A DNA stretch of 64,000 nucleotides from Biomaibacter acetigenes (GCF_003691585.1 NZ_CP033169.1:2418001-2482000); one strand, 5' to 3'. Numbered from the stretch's first letter, positions 19,150 to 27,761 are shown. Numbers and translations: made by a program. The notes: generated by a model not told the origin, from the letters alone.

Positions 19150-21173
19150 GAACGGCCCTCCTCCCTGGAAAGCTTTACGGCACATAATTTAAGCTGGGGC
19201 GTCTTGGCCTTTGGGTCTACATCATCGGTGGTCAGGTAATTGGGAGCGGCTTCCGCAAAGTGAAAAGGCATGAAGGCAACCCCTTTTCTGATCTTTTCTG
19301 TGACCCTGGCTTTTACTCTGACTTTTCCCCTTTTAGATTCCACTATGATAGATTCCCCGTCCGTTATGGAAAGTTTTTGGGCATCTTCAGGATTTATCTC
19401 TATAAAGGCTTCGGGACATTTCCTCATCAGAAAATCCACTTTTCGGGTCATAGTGCCTGAATGGTAATGGTATAACACCCTGCCGGTGGTAAGGGCTATG
19501 GGGTACTCCTTACAAGATTCTTCTACTGGAGGCGTATACTTTACAGGAATAAACTTGCCCTTTCCCCTGGCAAAACCATGTTCGTGTAGAAATATGGTAC
19601 CGGGATGGTCCTTGTTGGGACACGGTACCTGAATACCACCTTTTTCCAGCCTTTCATAGCTTATGCCGCCGTACATGGGGGTAAGGGAGGCTATCTCATC
19701 CATTATCTGAGATGGATGATCATAAGACATAGGATATCCCATGTATGCTGAAAGCTCTGCTATTATTTTCCAGTCTGCTTTGGATTGGCCCACAGGTTCT
19801 ATAGCCTTTCTCACCAGCTGGACCCTGCGTTCAGTATTTGTAAAAGTACCGTCTTTTTCCGCAAAAGATGCGGCCGGCAGCACCACATGGGCATATCGGG
19901 CGGTCTCGGTGAAAAACAAATCCTGCACCACCAGAAATTCTATGTTTTCCAGAAACTTAAATAGATGGTTTAAATTGGGCTCTGTAACTGCGGGGTTTTC
20001 TCCTATAATATACATGCCCCTGATCTTCCCAGCCATTTCCGATACCGTGAGGCCGGGCTTTTCGGGCAGCTTGACATTCCACACGCTGCTGAACTTTTCT
20101 CTGGCGGCCGCATCCGTCACCTTCTGGTAACCGCTGAGGCAATCCGGCAGGGCTCCCATGTCACAGGCCCCCTGCACATTGTTCTGGCCCCGGAGTGGAT
20201 TTACCCCCGATGCCCTTTTGCCTACATTTCCGGTGAGCATAGCCAGATTGGCCAGGGATATAACATTGAAGGTGCCGGTCACATACTGGGTTATACCCAT
20301 GCAATAGAGGATAGAAGACCTCTCGGCCTCGGCGTAAGTCCTGGCGGCCCTGCGGATGTCCTCCCTGCTCACTCCGGTTATACTCTCCGCCCACTCTGGA
20401 GTACACTCTTTTACAGCTTGCTTTACCGCCTCGAAATTCTCGGTGCGGTCTCTTATGAATTCTTCATCATAAGCCCCGTCCTCTATTATGACATTCATCA
20501 TAGAGTTGATGAGGGCAAGGTCGGACCCAGGCTTGTTGTTTATATGGATAAAAGCCCTCTCGGCAATGTAAGTCTTTCTAGGGTCGGCCACAATCAATCG
20601 GGCTCCCCTTCTTACAGCCTCCATGACTTTGGAGGCCACCATCGGATGTTGCTCGGCGGTATTTGAACCGATTATAAAAATCACATCGGCTTCGGAAATT
20701 TCTCCTATAGAATTGGTCATCGCACCACTACCAAATGCCATGGCAAGACCTGCCACAGTGCAGGCGTGTCAGAGGCGGGCGCAGTGGTCTATATTGTTGG
20801 TGCCGATGACGGCCCTGGCAAACTTGGAAACCAGGAAATTTTCCTCATTGGTAGCCCTGGCGGAGCTCAAGATACCAAAGGCATCCGGGCCGCTTTCCCT
20901 CTTTATCTGTAAAAACTTCTGGGATATAAGACTGAGAGCCTCGTGCCAGCTGGCCTCCCTGAAGCGGCCATTTTCCCGGATAAGAGGGATCTTCAGCCTC
21001 TCGGGTGAATGGACAAACTCATGGGCCAGCATCCCCTTTATGCAGAGCACCCCGTCGTTAATGGCATTTTCCGTGGCCGGGGATGTCCTCACCACTCTGC
21101 CATCCTTCACATGAAGATTAATATTGCAGCCACAACCGCAGTAAGGGCATACGGTCCTTATGTATTCAGTCAA
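19140..21173 (-). CDS. fdhF: Selenocysteine formate dehydrogenase, catalytic subunit
   Basis: Molybdenum/tungsten bis-pterin enzyme that interconverts CO2 and formate. It is read through an in-frame TGA at 20769-20771, giving about 677 aa with Sec at residue 135 (CARL-U-HACTVAG, matching the FdhF active site). N-terminal [4Fe-4S] motif CPYCGCGC at residues 9-16. The DPRKTYIAERA and TGNVGK cofactor segments and a C-terminal molybdopterin-oxidoreductase domain follow. I choose the TTG start at 21173 because GGGAGGTG lies seven bases upstream; it overlaps the end of the preceding ferredoxin gene. A naive gene caller will split this gene in two. No fdhD or sel genes lie in the window. Confidence 0.95.
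20735..20771 (-). promoter_or_regulatory. Bacterial SECIS element in fdhF
   Basis: Directly after the UGA the mRNA can fold TGGCA-GGTCT-TGCCA (20741-20755). The apical loop is GGUCU, the same loop as the E. coli fdhF SECIS, and it begins 18 nt after the UGA as in E. coli. A U occupies the position of the E. coli bulged U17. This strongly supports Sec insertion by SelB rather than termination. Confidence 0.9.
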
Positions 21174-21381
21174 TGGTTTCACCTCCCGAACATTCTTGTT
21201 CCGCAACTTTTACAGCTTTTACAGGGCAGCATCGAAAGCACAGGGAGCACTCCATACACGCCTTCTGGTCTATCGTGTAATACTCCCTTTCTCCTCTGAC
21301 TTCTGCTATAGATTCATAGGGGCACAGATTGAAACATGATCCGCAGCCAATACAATCTGCTTTTTTAATGATGAAGGGCAT
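21166..21381 (-). CDS. 2x[4Fe-4S] ferredoxin, first gene of the operon
   Basis: 71 aa with two cluster motifs, CIGCGSCFNLC and CMECSLCFRCC. ATG with AGGAGGGTGGGAA upstream. Its last codons carry the ribosome site for fdhF, and the two genes overlap, so it is probably an electron-transfer subunit or partner of FdhF. It is shorter than the four-cluster HycB proteins of known HDCRs. Confidence 0.9.
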   Translation of the reverse strand: MPFIIKKADCIGCGSCFNLCPYESIAEVRGEREYYTIDQKACMECSLCFRCCPVKAVKVAEQECSGGETID

Positions 21382-21415
21382 TTCCCACCCTCCTGAACAT
21401 TGTTATTTTATTCAC

Positions 21416-21444
21416 ATTTTACATCCTTGTTATTTTTTTGTCAA
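21416..21444 (-). promoter_or_regulatory. Sigma-A promoter of the formate dehydrogenase/Wood-Ljungdahl operon
   Basis: TTGACA (21439-21444) and TAAAAT (21416-21421) on the minus strand with a 17-bp spacer, ending about 35 bp before the ferredoxin ATG. The leader would be only about 25-30 nt. It shares the 19-nt box ATTGACAAAAAAATAACAA with the promoter at 17.8 kb. Confidence 0.85.
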
Positions 21445-21461
21445 TCCCTGTTTTTTAAAAT

Positions 21462-21484
21462 AAAAAAACCCGGTAAAACCGGGG
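21462..21484 (-). terminator. Intrinsic terminator after the cbiM-cbiN unit
   Basis: CCCGG-TTTTA-CCGGG stem followed by seven T on the minus strand, 27 bp after the PDGLE/CbiN stop and just upstream of the Wood-Ljungdahl promoter. Confidence 0.9.
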
Positions 21485-21511
21485 TTCCCTATATTCGTGG
21501 CTTCAAGTTCT

Positions 21512-21796
21512 TTATCTCCTGCCAGGTGACAGCGCTTTCATCACTCCAAAGACCACAATAAATGTAATAAATGTTCCTATAACCCCTGCCATGGCAGTGG
21601 AAATTTTCCCATCGGATATGCCGCGGACTACATAATCGGGCATGGGAGAAAACCAGGCCACGGGGCTGCTGCCTTTCTCCGCAAAGGCCAGATTCTCCGC
21701 CACTCTTTCCAGGCCATCGGGGTGAGTGGACGCAAAGGGTGAGAGTATTAAGGCCACAAGGACTGCTGTCAGCAAAATTACTCCCCATTTTTTCAA
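21512..21796 (-). CDS. cbiN: Cobalt/nickel ECF transporter, PDGLE-domain (CbiN-like) component
   Basis: 94-aa protein with an N-terminal membrane helix (residues 5-23), the PDGLE motif (HPDGLERVAE), and a second helix (about 68-88). It is the small accessory subunit of Co/Ni ECF importers. It overlaps cbiM by four bases (ATGA), which indicates coupling. Whether it is strictly CbiN or NikN cannot be told from sequence. Confidence 0.88.
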   Translation of the reverse strand: MKKWGVILLTAVLVALILSPFASTHPDGLERVAENLAFAEKGSSPVAWFSPMPDYVVRGISDGKISTAMAGVIGTFITFIVVFGVMKALSPGRR

Positions 21797-22476
21797 TTTA
21801 CTCTACCTCCTCCATCCACGTCAATAGCAGGCTCTACACTATTCTTTATGCCGAAACCTGCCTTCAGGTTGAGCACCCTGCCGATATATGCCACTGCCAC
21901 GGTTGTTATCAATCCCTCGCCGATGCCAATGGCGGCGTGAACCATTGCCATGGGCAAAATCACAATTTTGAAAGGAACGGTCCCGGAAAGGGCCAGTTCA
22001 AGGCTGGTAAACACGGCGGCCACCACCACGGAAAACCACGATGCCGTAAATGTGGCTAATGTATCGGCACCCGAAAATCGGATATACCTTTTTATTGTCA
22101 CATATATGTAGTATGCTGCCAGGGGTGCCACTACAGCCATGTTAAAAATATTGGCCCCGAGAGCCAGAAGCCCCCCGTCCTGGAAAAACAGGCTCTGCAC
22201 TATCAAAACGGTGGCCATGATGAGCCCGGCGCTGTATGGCCCCAGAAGTATGGTAGCCAGTGCGGCTCCCAGCAGATGGCCCGATGTCCCGGCCATAACT
22301 GGAAAGTTCACCATCTGGGCGGCAAAGATAAAGGCTGCCATTACCCCCAGCACCGGGATATCCCTGTCCCCCAGATTTCTCCTGGCCTTTTCCACATCGT
22401 TTTTAATGGCGTATGCGCTTATGGCTGCAGTAGTGATAACGGTTTTGGCGTCCAAAAAACCATCTGGAATGTGCAT
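21793..22476 (-). CDS. cbiM: Cobalt/nickel ECF transporter substrate-binding membrane protein
   Basis: 227-aa S-component beginning MHIPDGFLD; the Met-His N-terminus is the metal-binding end in this family. About six to seven helices. The frame is open upstream to 22590, but AAAGAAAGGGTG lies before the ATG at 22476, and the upstream part covers a terminator-like leader. It has its own promoter at 22.64 kb. Co2+ feeds the corrinoid protein, and Ni2+ feeds CODH and acetyl-CoA synthase, encoded next door. Confidence 0.92.
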   Translation of the reverse strand: MHIPDGFLDAKTVITTAAISAYAIKNDVEKARRNLGDRDIPVLGVMAAFIFAAQMVNFPVMAGTSGHLLGAALATILLGPYSAGLIMATVLIVQSLFFQDGGLLALGANIFNMAVVAPLAAYYIYVTIKRYIRFSGADTLATFTASWFSVVVAAVFTSLELALSGTVPFKIVILPMAMVHAAIGIGEGLITTVAVAYIGRVLNLKAGFGIKNSVEPAIDVDGGGRVN

Positions 22477-22501
22477 GAAATTCACCCTTTCTTTTTTTTT
22501 T

Positions 22502-22555
22502 AAAACAAAAGGCCATGAAAGTATGGGCGCTTTTTGCGCCGGACCTTCATGGCCT
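22502..22555 (-). promoter_or_regulatory. Terminator-like hairpin in the cbiM leader (candidate attenuator)
   Basis: A long hairpin with outer arms GGCCATGAA/TTCATGGCC, a small internal loop, and an inner GGCGC-AAAAA-GCGCC stem, followed by TTTTGTTTT on the minus strand. It lies between the cbiM promoter (22.64 kb) and the cbiM ATG. About 20 nt upstream is a second small hairpin, GTATC-ATGAA-GATAC. I do not recognise a cobalamin or NiCo riboswitch consensus. It could also end read-through from cbiO. Confidence 0.65.
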
Positions 22556-22632
22556 CTTTTCAGTATCTTCATGATACCCATCAAGTTCATTAAATTATGG
22601 GAAACATTATAACTTTACCATTTCCAAGCAAT

Positions 22633-22661
22633 ATTATACGGTATTGTGAAATCTTCGTCAA
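22633..22661 (-). promoter_or_regulatory. Sigma-A promoter of cbiM-cbiN
   Basis: TTGACG (22656-22661) and TATAAT (22633-22638) on the minus strand with a 17-bp spacer. It gives a leader of about 150 nt before cbiM, enough for a regulatory RNA. Confidence 0.8.
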
Positions 22662-22709
22662 CCCCTTCATACAAAATTTCCTTTAGGAAAATTTCTTGCT
22701 GTCACTAAA

Positions 22710-23540
22710 TTAATTTTTAACCTGATTCAGTTTTTGTCTGATGAGCTCTGCTGCCTCATCTACAAACTGAGGCATCTTATCATACCCGATTTCCGGTACT
22801 TTTCGAAATAACTTCACCAGTACAGGATATTCCAGTTCGGATTCATTTATAACTTTATCTTCCGACAGGATATCCGGCCCTCCCTGGGCCAGCACCCTGC
22901 CGTCTTTTATTATCACCACATCATCGGCCCACTCATAGGCAAAATCCACGTCATGAGTGGCAACTATGATTGTTCTGCCTTCGCTATTTATGCCATCCAT
23001 GATTTTCATAAGTTCAGACTTACTGGAAGGATCGAGGAAGGCATGAGGTTCATCCAGAACGAGAATTTCCGGCCTTAATGCCAGCACTCCTGCTATGGCT
23101 ACCCTTTTCCTCTGGCCGTAGCTCAGATGAAAGGGCATCTTTTGTTCCAGCCCTTCAAGTCTAACAGCCCTCAAGGCCTGTTTAACCCGCCTCTGTACCT
23201 CATCCTCTGGCAGGTTAAAATTCATGGGGCCGAAGGCCACATCCTCCCATACTGTGGTACAGAACACCTGGTCATCGGGGTCCTGAAACACAAGCCCTAC
23301 CGTCTGCCGTATCTTTTTTTCATTCTCCCGATTTACTTCTAACCCCATCACCCTTACCCTTCCATGCTGGGGCAGGTAAATGCCGTTTAAATGCAAGAGC
23401 AGGGTAGACTTGCCGGCACCGTTGGGACCCAGGATGGCGGTCTTTGACCCCTTTTTTATCCTCAGATTTATGCCCTTCAGGGCTCGAGTGCCGTCCTTAT
23501 GGCTGAAAGCAAGGTCTTCTATTTCCACGGCATAATCCAT
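22710..23540 (-). CDS. cbiO: ECF transporter ATP-binding protein (CbiO)
   Basis: 276-aa ABC ATPase: Walker A GPNGAGKST (about residues 38-46), signature LSYGQRKRVAIAG, Walker B ILVLDEPHAFLD, and an H-loop histidine in VATHDVDFAYEW. It energises cobalt/nickel uptake with CbiQ, which it overlaps by 22 nt. The LSYGQ signature is characteristic of this ECF ATPase family. Confidence 0.92.
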   Translation of the reverse strand: MDYAVEIEDLAFSHKDGTRALKGINLRIKKGSKTAILGPNGAGKSTLLLHLNGIYLPQHGRVRVMGLEVNRENEKKIRQTVGLVFQDPDDQVFCTTVWEDVAFGPMNFNLPEDEVQRRVKQALRAVRLEGLEQKMPFHLSYGQRKRVAIAGVLALRPEILVLDEPHAFLDPSSKSELMKIMDGINSEGRTIIVATHDVDFAYEWADDVVIIKDGRVLAQGGPDILSEDKVINESELEYPVLVKLFRKVPEIGYDKMPQFVDEAAELIRQKLNQVKN

Positions 23541-24250
23541 AATATCACCCCCAGCTCAGCCATTTTTGAGGTTAGAGGTATAAGTATGATTGCAAGCCCC
23601 ACGATATAATCCAGCGTCTGTAACCTCTTGCGCCTTCTCGCAGGCACTACGCTACCACCATAACCCCTCGAGAGCATGGCATGGTAAACCCTTTCGCTCC
23701 TTTCATAGGAACGGATAAAAAGAACTCCCACCGTCTGGCCCAGCACCTTCATGGTAGACGAGTGCCACATACTTTTACGGGGGACATAGCCCCTGGCCTT
23801 TCTCGCCGTCATCATCCTGGCCATTTCCCTCGACAGGATATCCGAGTAGCGGAGGGTAAAACCCATCAGATTGACCATAATATCCGGCAAATGCAGAGAA
23901 TTCATGGAAGAGAGCAGTTCCTGAAGGGTCATGGAGGAAATCATAGTATTCAGCACATATATGGCATTTAAAGCCCTTAAAAATAAAACAAGACCCCTAT
24001 CAATACTCTTTCCTGCACTCAAATCTAAAAGGATAATGCCAGCACTTATGGCAACAATAAAGAACAATGGTGCGATCAGCAGCCGGATGTTTTTAAATGC
24101 CTGAAATTCTAGGATGAATAAAAGTAAAAAATATAAAATCAGGCACAATATTAAATAAGGCCAGGTATTTATCGTCGCAACGATTGCCACATATATTATG
24201 GTGGAAAACAGCTTGACACTGCTTTCCGCATTGGCAAGCACATTCCCCAA
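23519..24250 (-). CDS. cbiQ: ECF transporter transmembrane protein (CbiQ)
   Basis: 243-aa T-component with about five hydrophobic segments and the two coupling-helix motifs of this family (AR-rich MMTARKARGY and RSYERSERVYHAMLSRGYGG). The frame opens with TTG at 24250, three bases after the livF stop codon. The GGGGGTG at the end of livF can serve as its ribosome site, so it appears to be co-transcribed with the liv operon. A GTG at 24241 is another possible start. Confidence 0.9.
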   Translation of the reverse strand: MGNVLANAESSVKLFSTIIYVAIVATINTWPYLILCLILYFLLLFILEFQAFKNIRLLIAPLFFIVAISAGIILLDLSAGKSIDRGLVLFLRALNAIYVLNTMISSMTLQELLSSMNSLHLPDIMVNLMGFTLRYSDILSREMARMMTARKARGYVPRKSMWHSSTMKVLGQTVGVLFIRSYERSERVYHAMLSRGYGGSVVPARRRKRLQTLDYIVGLAIILIPLTSKMAELGVILWIMPWK

Positions 24251-24253
24251 TAT

Positions 24254-24958
24254 TTACACACCCCCGAGATACGCCCGGGTAACTTCCTGGTTTTTTAAAA
24301 GTTCCTGTCCCGAACCGGACAGTGCAATAGCACCGGTTTCCAGCACATATGCGTAGTCCGCCACCTTAAGGGCCATCCTGGCATTTTGCTCTATGAGAAG
24401 GATGGTGACCCCCTCCTCATGGATTTTCTGTATTATTTTAAATACATCCCTTACCAGGATTGGGGCAAGCCCCAGGGATGGTTCATCCATCATCAAAAGC
24501 TTCGGCCTTGACATGAGAGCCCTGCCCACCGCCAGCATCTGCTGCTCGCCTCCGGAAAGGGTGCCGGCCAGTTGTTTTTCCCGCTCTTTCAGGCGGGGGA
24601 ATAGTGAGTATACCCATTCGATATCACTTTTTATTCCGGCTTCATCTTTCCTGGTATAGGCCCCCAGCACCAGGTTCTCGTATATGGTAAGGTCTGCAAA
24701 CACCCTGCGGCCTTCGGGGACCATGGAAATACCCCTTTTCACTATTTCCCTGGTGGGAAGTTTGCTAATATCTTCCCCCATAAACGAAATGGTCCCGGTT
24801 TTTTTCACCAGATTGCATATGGCCCTGAGCGTAGAGCTCTTTCCGGCGCCGTTGGCTCCGATGAGGGTGACGATATTCCCCTGGGGAACGCTCATGTCAA
24901 TGCCCCTTACCGCATGAATACCGCCATACCTCACATTCAGGTCTTTTATCTCAAGCAT
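24254..24958 (-). CDS. livF: Branched-chain amino-acid ABC transporter ATP-binding protein LivF
   Basis: 234 aa, the LivF length. Walker A GANGAGKSS, signature LSGGEQQMLAVGRALM, Walker B LLMMDEPSLGLAP, and the LivF-type LLIEQNARMAL. It overlaps livG by eight bases. Provides one of the two nucleotide-binding subunits. Confidence 0.95.
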   Translation of the reverse strand: MLEIKDLNVRYGGIHAVRGIDMSVPQGNIVTLIGANGAGKSSTLRAICNLVKKTGTISFMGEDISKLPTREIVKRGISMVPEGRRVFADLTIYENLVLGAYTRKDEAGIKSDIEWVYSLFPRLKEREKQLAGTLSGGEQQMLAVGRALMSRPKLLMMDEPSLGLAPILVRDVFKIIQKIHEEGVTILLIEQNARMALKVADYAYVLETGAIALSGSGQELLKNQEVTRAYLGGV

Positions 24959-25721
24959 CCATTTCCACCCCCAGATAGGCCTCGATGACCTTTTGGTTGC
25001 CCTGGATTTCCGCAGGATTGCCCTCGGCTATGGTGACGCCGTGGTCCAGCACCAGAATGCGCTCGCACACACCCATGACTACCTGCATGTGATGTTCTAT
25101 CATGAAAATGCTCAAGTCGAATTTATCTCTTATTTCCCCGATAAATTCCATGAGTTCATGGGATTCTCTGGGGTTCATACCGGCCGCGGGTTCATCCAGC
25201 AGCAACACTTGCGGATGTGTAGCCAGTGCCCGGGCTATTTCCAGCCTTCGCTGCTGGCCATAGGGTAGAGAACCGGCTTTTTCATTTATAAACCGGGTCA
25301 GGTTTACGCTCTCCAGAAGTTCCAGAGCCTCTTTTCTCATAGCGTTTTCCTGCCGGAGATACCCGGGCAGGCGTAGCATTGCCGCCGCAAAGGACGATTT
25401 CAACCTCAGATGATGGGCCACCAGCACATTTTCCAGCACCGAAAGATTAGAAAACAGACGGATGTTCTGGAATGTCCTGGCTATGCCCAACTTTGTTATT
25501 TTATCAGGCAATAAACCCGTTATATCCGTGCCATTGAAGCTTACGCTGCCCGATGCAGGCTTATATATGCCCGTTATGGCATTGAAGGCGGTGGTCTTGC
25601 CTGCTCCGTTGGGACCTATCAGCCCCACTATTTCCCCCTTTTTAAGGGAAAGGGAAAAGTCCGATACTGCGGTGAGGCCGCCGAATTTTATGGTGATGTT
25701 TTTAACTTCCAAGAGACTCAT
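24951..25721 (-). CDS. livG: Branched-chain amino-acid ABC transporter ATP-binding protein LivG
   Basis: 256 aa. Walker A GPNGAGKTT, the LivG-specific ARTFQNIRLF segment, signature LPYGQQRRLEIARAL, Walker B LLLDEPAAGMNP, and FMIEHHMQVVM. It overlaps livM by 20 bases and livF by eight. Confidence 0.95.
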   Translation of the reverse strand: MSLLEVKNITIKFGGLTAVSDFSLSLKKGEIVGLIGPNGAGKTTAFNAITGIYKPASGSVSFNGTDITGLLPDKITKLGIARTFQNIRLFSNLSVLENVLVAHHLRLKSSFAAAMLRLPGYLRQENAMRKEALELLESVNLTRFINEKAGSLPYGQQRRLEIARALATHPQVLLLDEPAAGMNPRESHELMEFIGEIRDKFDLSIFMIEHHMQVVMGVCERILVLDHGVTIAEGNPAEIQGNQKVIEAYLGVEMDA

Positions 25722-26757
25722 GACGGCCTGCCCCCTTTCTTAAAAGCAAATCCCAGGTTATTTCCTTTTCTCCCATGATTCCCTGCCTCATAAAAAGCAC
25801 CACCACTATGAGGATCACCGAAAACACCACCATCCTCATGCCAGGTATGCCGGGGATGTTTATAAAACCGAAATTCATGGGGGATTCCACCACCCTTAGT
25901 AGTTCCATGATCACCGTCATAATAAATGCCGATATGACAGAGCCGGTGATGCTCCCCATGCCGCCCAGCACCACCATAAGGAGTATCTGGTAGGTGAGGA
26001 AGAACCTGAACATAGTGGGGTCAATGGTGGAAATCAGGTTACCGAGGAGAGCCCCGCCGACGCCGGCTATAAAGGCGCTTATGGAAAAACTGAGAACTTT
26101 GTGGTAAAAAAGGTTTACACCCATGGCCTGGGCCGCTGTCTCATCCTCCCGGATGGCCTTAAATGCCCTGCCATAACTGGAATTTAAAAGGGTAATAAGC
26201 CCCAGGATGACCCCTATGGCCACTCCCCAGCTCCAGTATAAATTGGTATACTGGGGAATTCCCTTGAGGCCCAAAGCCCCGTTGGTAATGGTCTGGGTAT
26301 TGGTGAAGACTACGGAGATTATTTCACCAAACCCCAGGGTAGCAATGGCCAGATAGTCGCCCTTCAACTTCAACACCGGCGCTCCGATCAGGAATCCCAC
26401 CAGTGCCGAAATAAGGCCCGCGAGGATAAGGGCCACGAAAAAAGATGCATTTAAATTGGCCAATGCCGGATTTATGGGAGCCATGAAAAAATTCATGGTC
26501 TTAACTTCCGGGGGCATTGTTAAAAGTGCGCTAACATAGGCCCCCACCGCCATAAAGCCAGCGGTGCCCAGGGAAAACAGCCCTGTGAATCCGTTGGTGA
26601 GATTCAGGCTCAATGTAAGGATTATGTTTATGGCACACAAATTCAAAATCCTGACTTTATATGCATCCAGATTCTCCTGAGCCCAGTTTAAAAATATAAA
26701 AACCACAGCAATAGCAGCAATAGATAAAATTATTCTTTTATTGATTTTCAATCCCAT
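25702..26757 (-). CDS. livM: Branched-chain amino-acid ABC transporter permease LivM
   Basis: About 351 aa with eight or more hydrophobic segments and the conserved LivM motifs LSLNLTNGFTGLFSLG and GDYLAIATLGFGEI. Start taken at the ATG at 26757; a GTG one codon earlier is equally possible. It begins directly after the livH stop. Confidence 0.93.
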   Translation of the reverse strand: MGLKINKRIILSIAAIAVVFIFLNWAQENLDAYKVRILNLCAINIILTLSLNLTNGFTGLFSLGTAGFMAVGAYVSALLTMPPEVKTMNFFMAPINPALANLNASFFVALILAGLISALVGFLIGAPVLKLKGDYLAIATLGFGEIISVVFTNTQTITNGALGLKGIPQYTNLYWSWGVAIGVILGLITLLNSSYGRAFKAIREDETAAQAMGVNLFYHKVLSFSISAFIAGVGGALLGNLISTIDPTMFRFFLTYQILLMVVLGGMGSITGSVISAFIMTVIMELLRVVESPMNFGFINIPGIPGMRMVVFSVILIVVVLFMRQGIMGEKEITWDLLLRKGAGRHESLGS

Positions 26758-26760
26758 CAC

Positions 26761-27657
26761 CTACACCTTCTCCGCCACTTTTTCGCCCAGGATACCGGTG
26801 GGTCTGAAGAGCAGTATCAAGATCAGTATAATGAAGGCAAAGGCATCCCTGTATCCGGAAAGTTCGGGCAAAAATGCCACCAGTAGTATTTCTCCGAGCC
26901 CCAGGATGAATCCCCCCAGCATGGCTCCGGGGATATTGCCTATGCCCCCCACCACGGCGGCAATGAAGCATTTCAAGCCCGGCATGATGCCGATGAGGGG
27001 ATGAAGCTGCGGATATTTTAACCCCCACATGATACCTCCCACCGCCGCCAGGGCTGACCCCAAACCGAAGGTAAAGGAAATAATGCGGTCCACATCGATT
27101 CCCATCAGCTTTGCTGTGTCAATGTCTTTAGAACAGGCCCGCATGGCCATGCCCGTTTTGGTATTGTTTACAATATAGACGAGACCCAGCAAAAGCCCGA
27201 TGGTAATTACGGGTATTATAATGCCGAGATTTATGATGGAGACATTCCCCAGCTTGATTACTCCCTGAAAAACTTGTGGAGAATAAAAGGCCTGGGGCCT
27301 GCCTCCGAAAACCACAAGACCAAAATTCTCAAGGAAAAATGAAACCCCTATGGCAGAAATTAAAATGGAAATCCTGGGGGCATCTCTCAGAGGTTTATAA
27401 GCCGCTTTCTCTATACCCATCCCCACCAGTGCGGTGAGAACTATTGAAAGCAGCGCTGACAGCCACCAGGGCATATGAAACAGCCCCACACCGAAAAATA
27501 CAAAATATGCCGCCAGCATGATGATATCGCCATGGGCAAAATTTATGAGCCTCACTATGCCGTATACCATGGTGTATCCTATGGCTATCAATGCATAAAG
27601 GCTTCCCAGGGAAATACCGTTAATAAGGTGCTGTAAAAAAAGTTCAAAAGTCACCAA
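26761..27657 (-). CDS. livH: Branched-chain amino-acid ABC transporter permease LivH
   Basis: 298 aa, multi-pass permease with the LivH signature GISLGSLYALIAIGYTMVYGI near the N-terminus and GGIGNIPGAMLGG near the C-terminus. GTG start after GGGAGGGATTTTTG. Separated from livK by a 104-nt gap that holds a terminator. Confidence 0.94.
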   Translation of the reverse strand: MVTFELFLQHLINGISLGSLYALIAIGYTMVYGIVRLINFAHGDIIMLAAYFVFFGVGLFHMPWWLSALLSIVLTALVGMGIEKAAYKPLRDAPRISILISAIGVSFFLENFGLVVFGGRPQAFYSPQVFQGVIKLGNVSIINLGIIIPVITIGLLLGLVYIVNNTKTGMAMRACSKDIDTAKLMGIDVDRIISFTFGLGSALAAVGGIMWGLKYPQLHPLIGIMPGLKCFIAAVVGGIGNIPGAMLGGFILGLGEILLVAFLPELSGYRDAFAFIILILILLFRPTGILGEKVAEKV

Positions 27658-27687
27658 AAATCCCTCCCCTCAACACATTCCGTTTCA

Positions 27688-27720
27688 TTAAAAATCTGTC
27701 CGGGGGCAATTCCCGGACAG
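27688..27720 (-). terminator. Intercistronic terminator between livK and livH
   Basis: Nine-bp perfect stem CTGTCCGGG/CCCGGACAG (27696-27704 with 27712-27720) followed by ATTTTTAA on the minus strand. Its place after the binding-protein gene and before the permeases suggests partial termination, giving more LivK than membrane subunits. Confidence 0.8.
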
Positions 27721-27761
27721 ACTTGATTCATTAGGCTCTCTCTCAAGCTACTTAATTATTA

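Noticed and set aside
19140-21206. fdhF as a nonsense pseudogene
   Set aside because: The stop is a TGA at the active-site Sec codon with a SECIS-like hairpin, so read-through is the better explanation.
22477-22590. N-terminal extension of cbiM to the upstream ATG
   Set aside because: It would encode the leader hairpin. A good RBS precedes the MHIPDGF start, and family proteins begin with Met-His.
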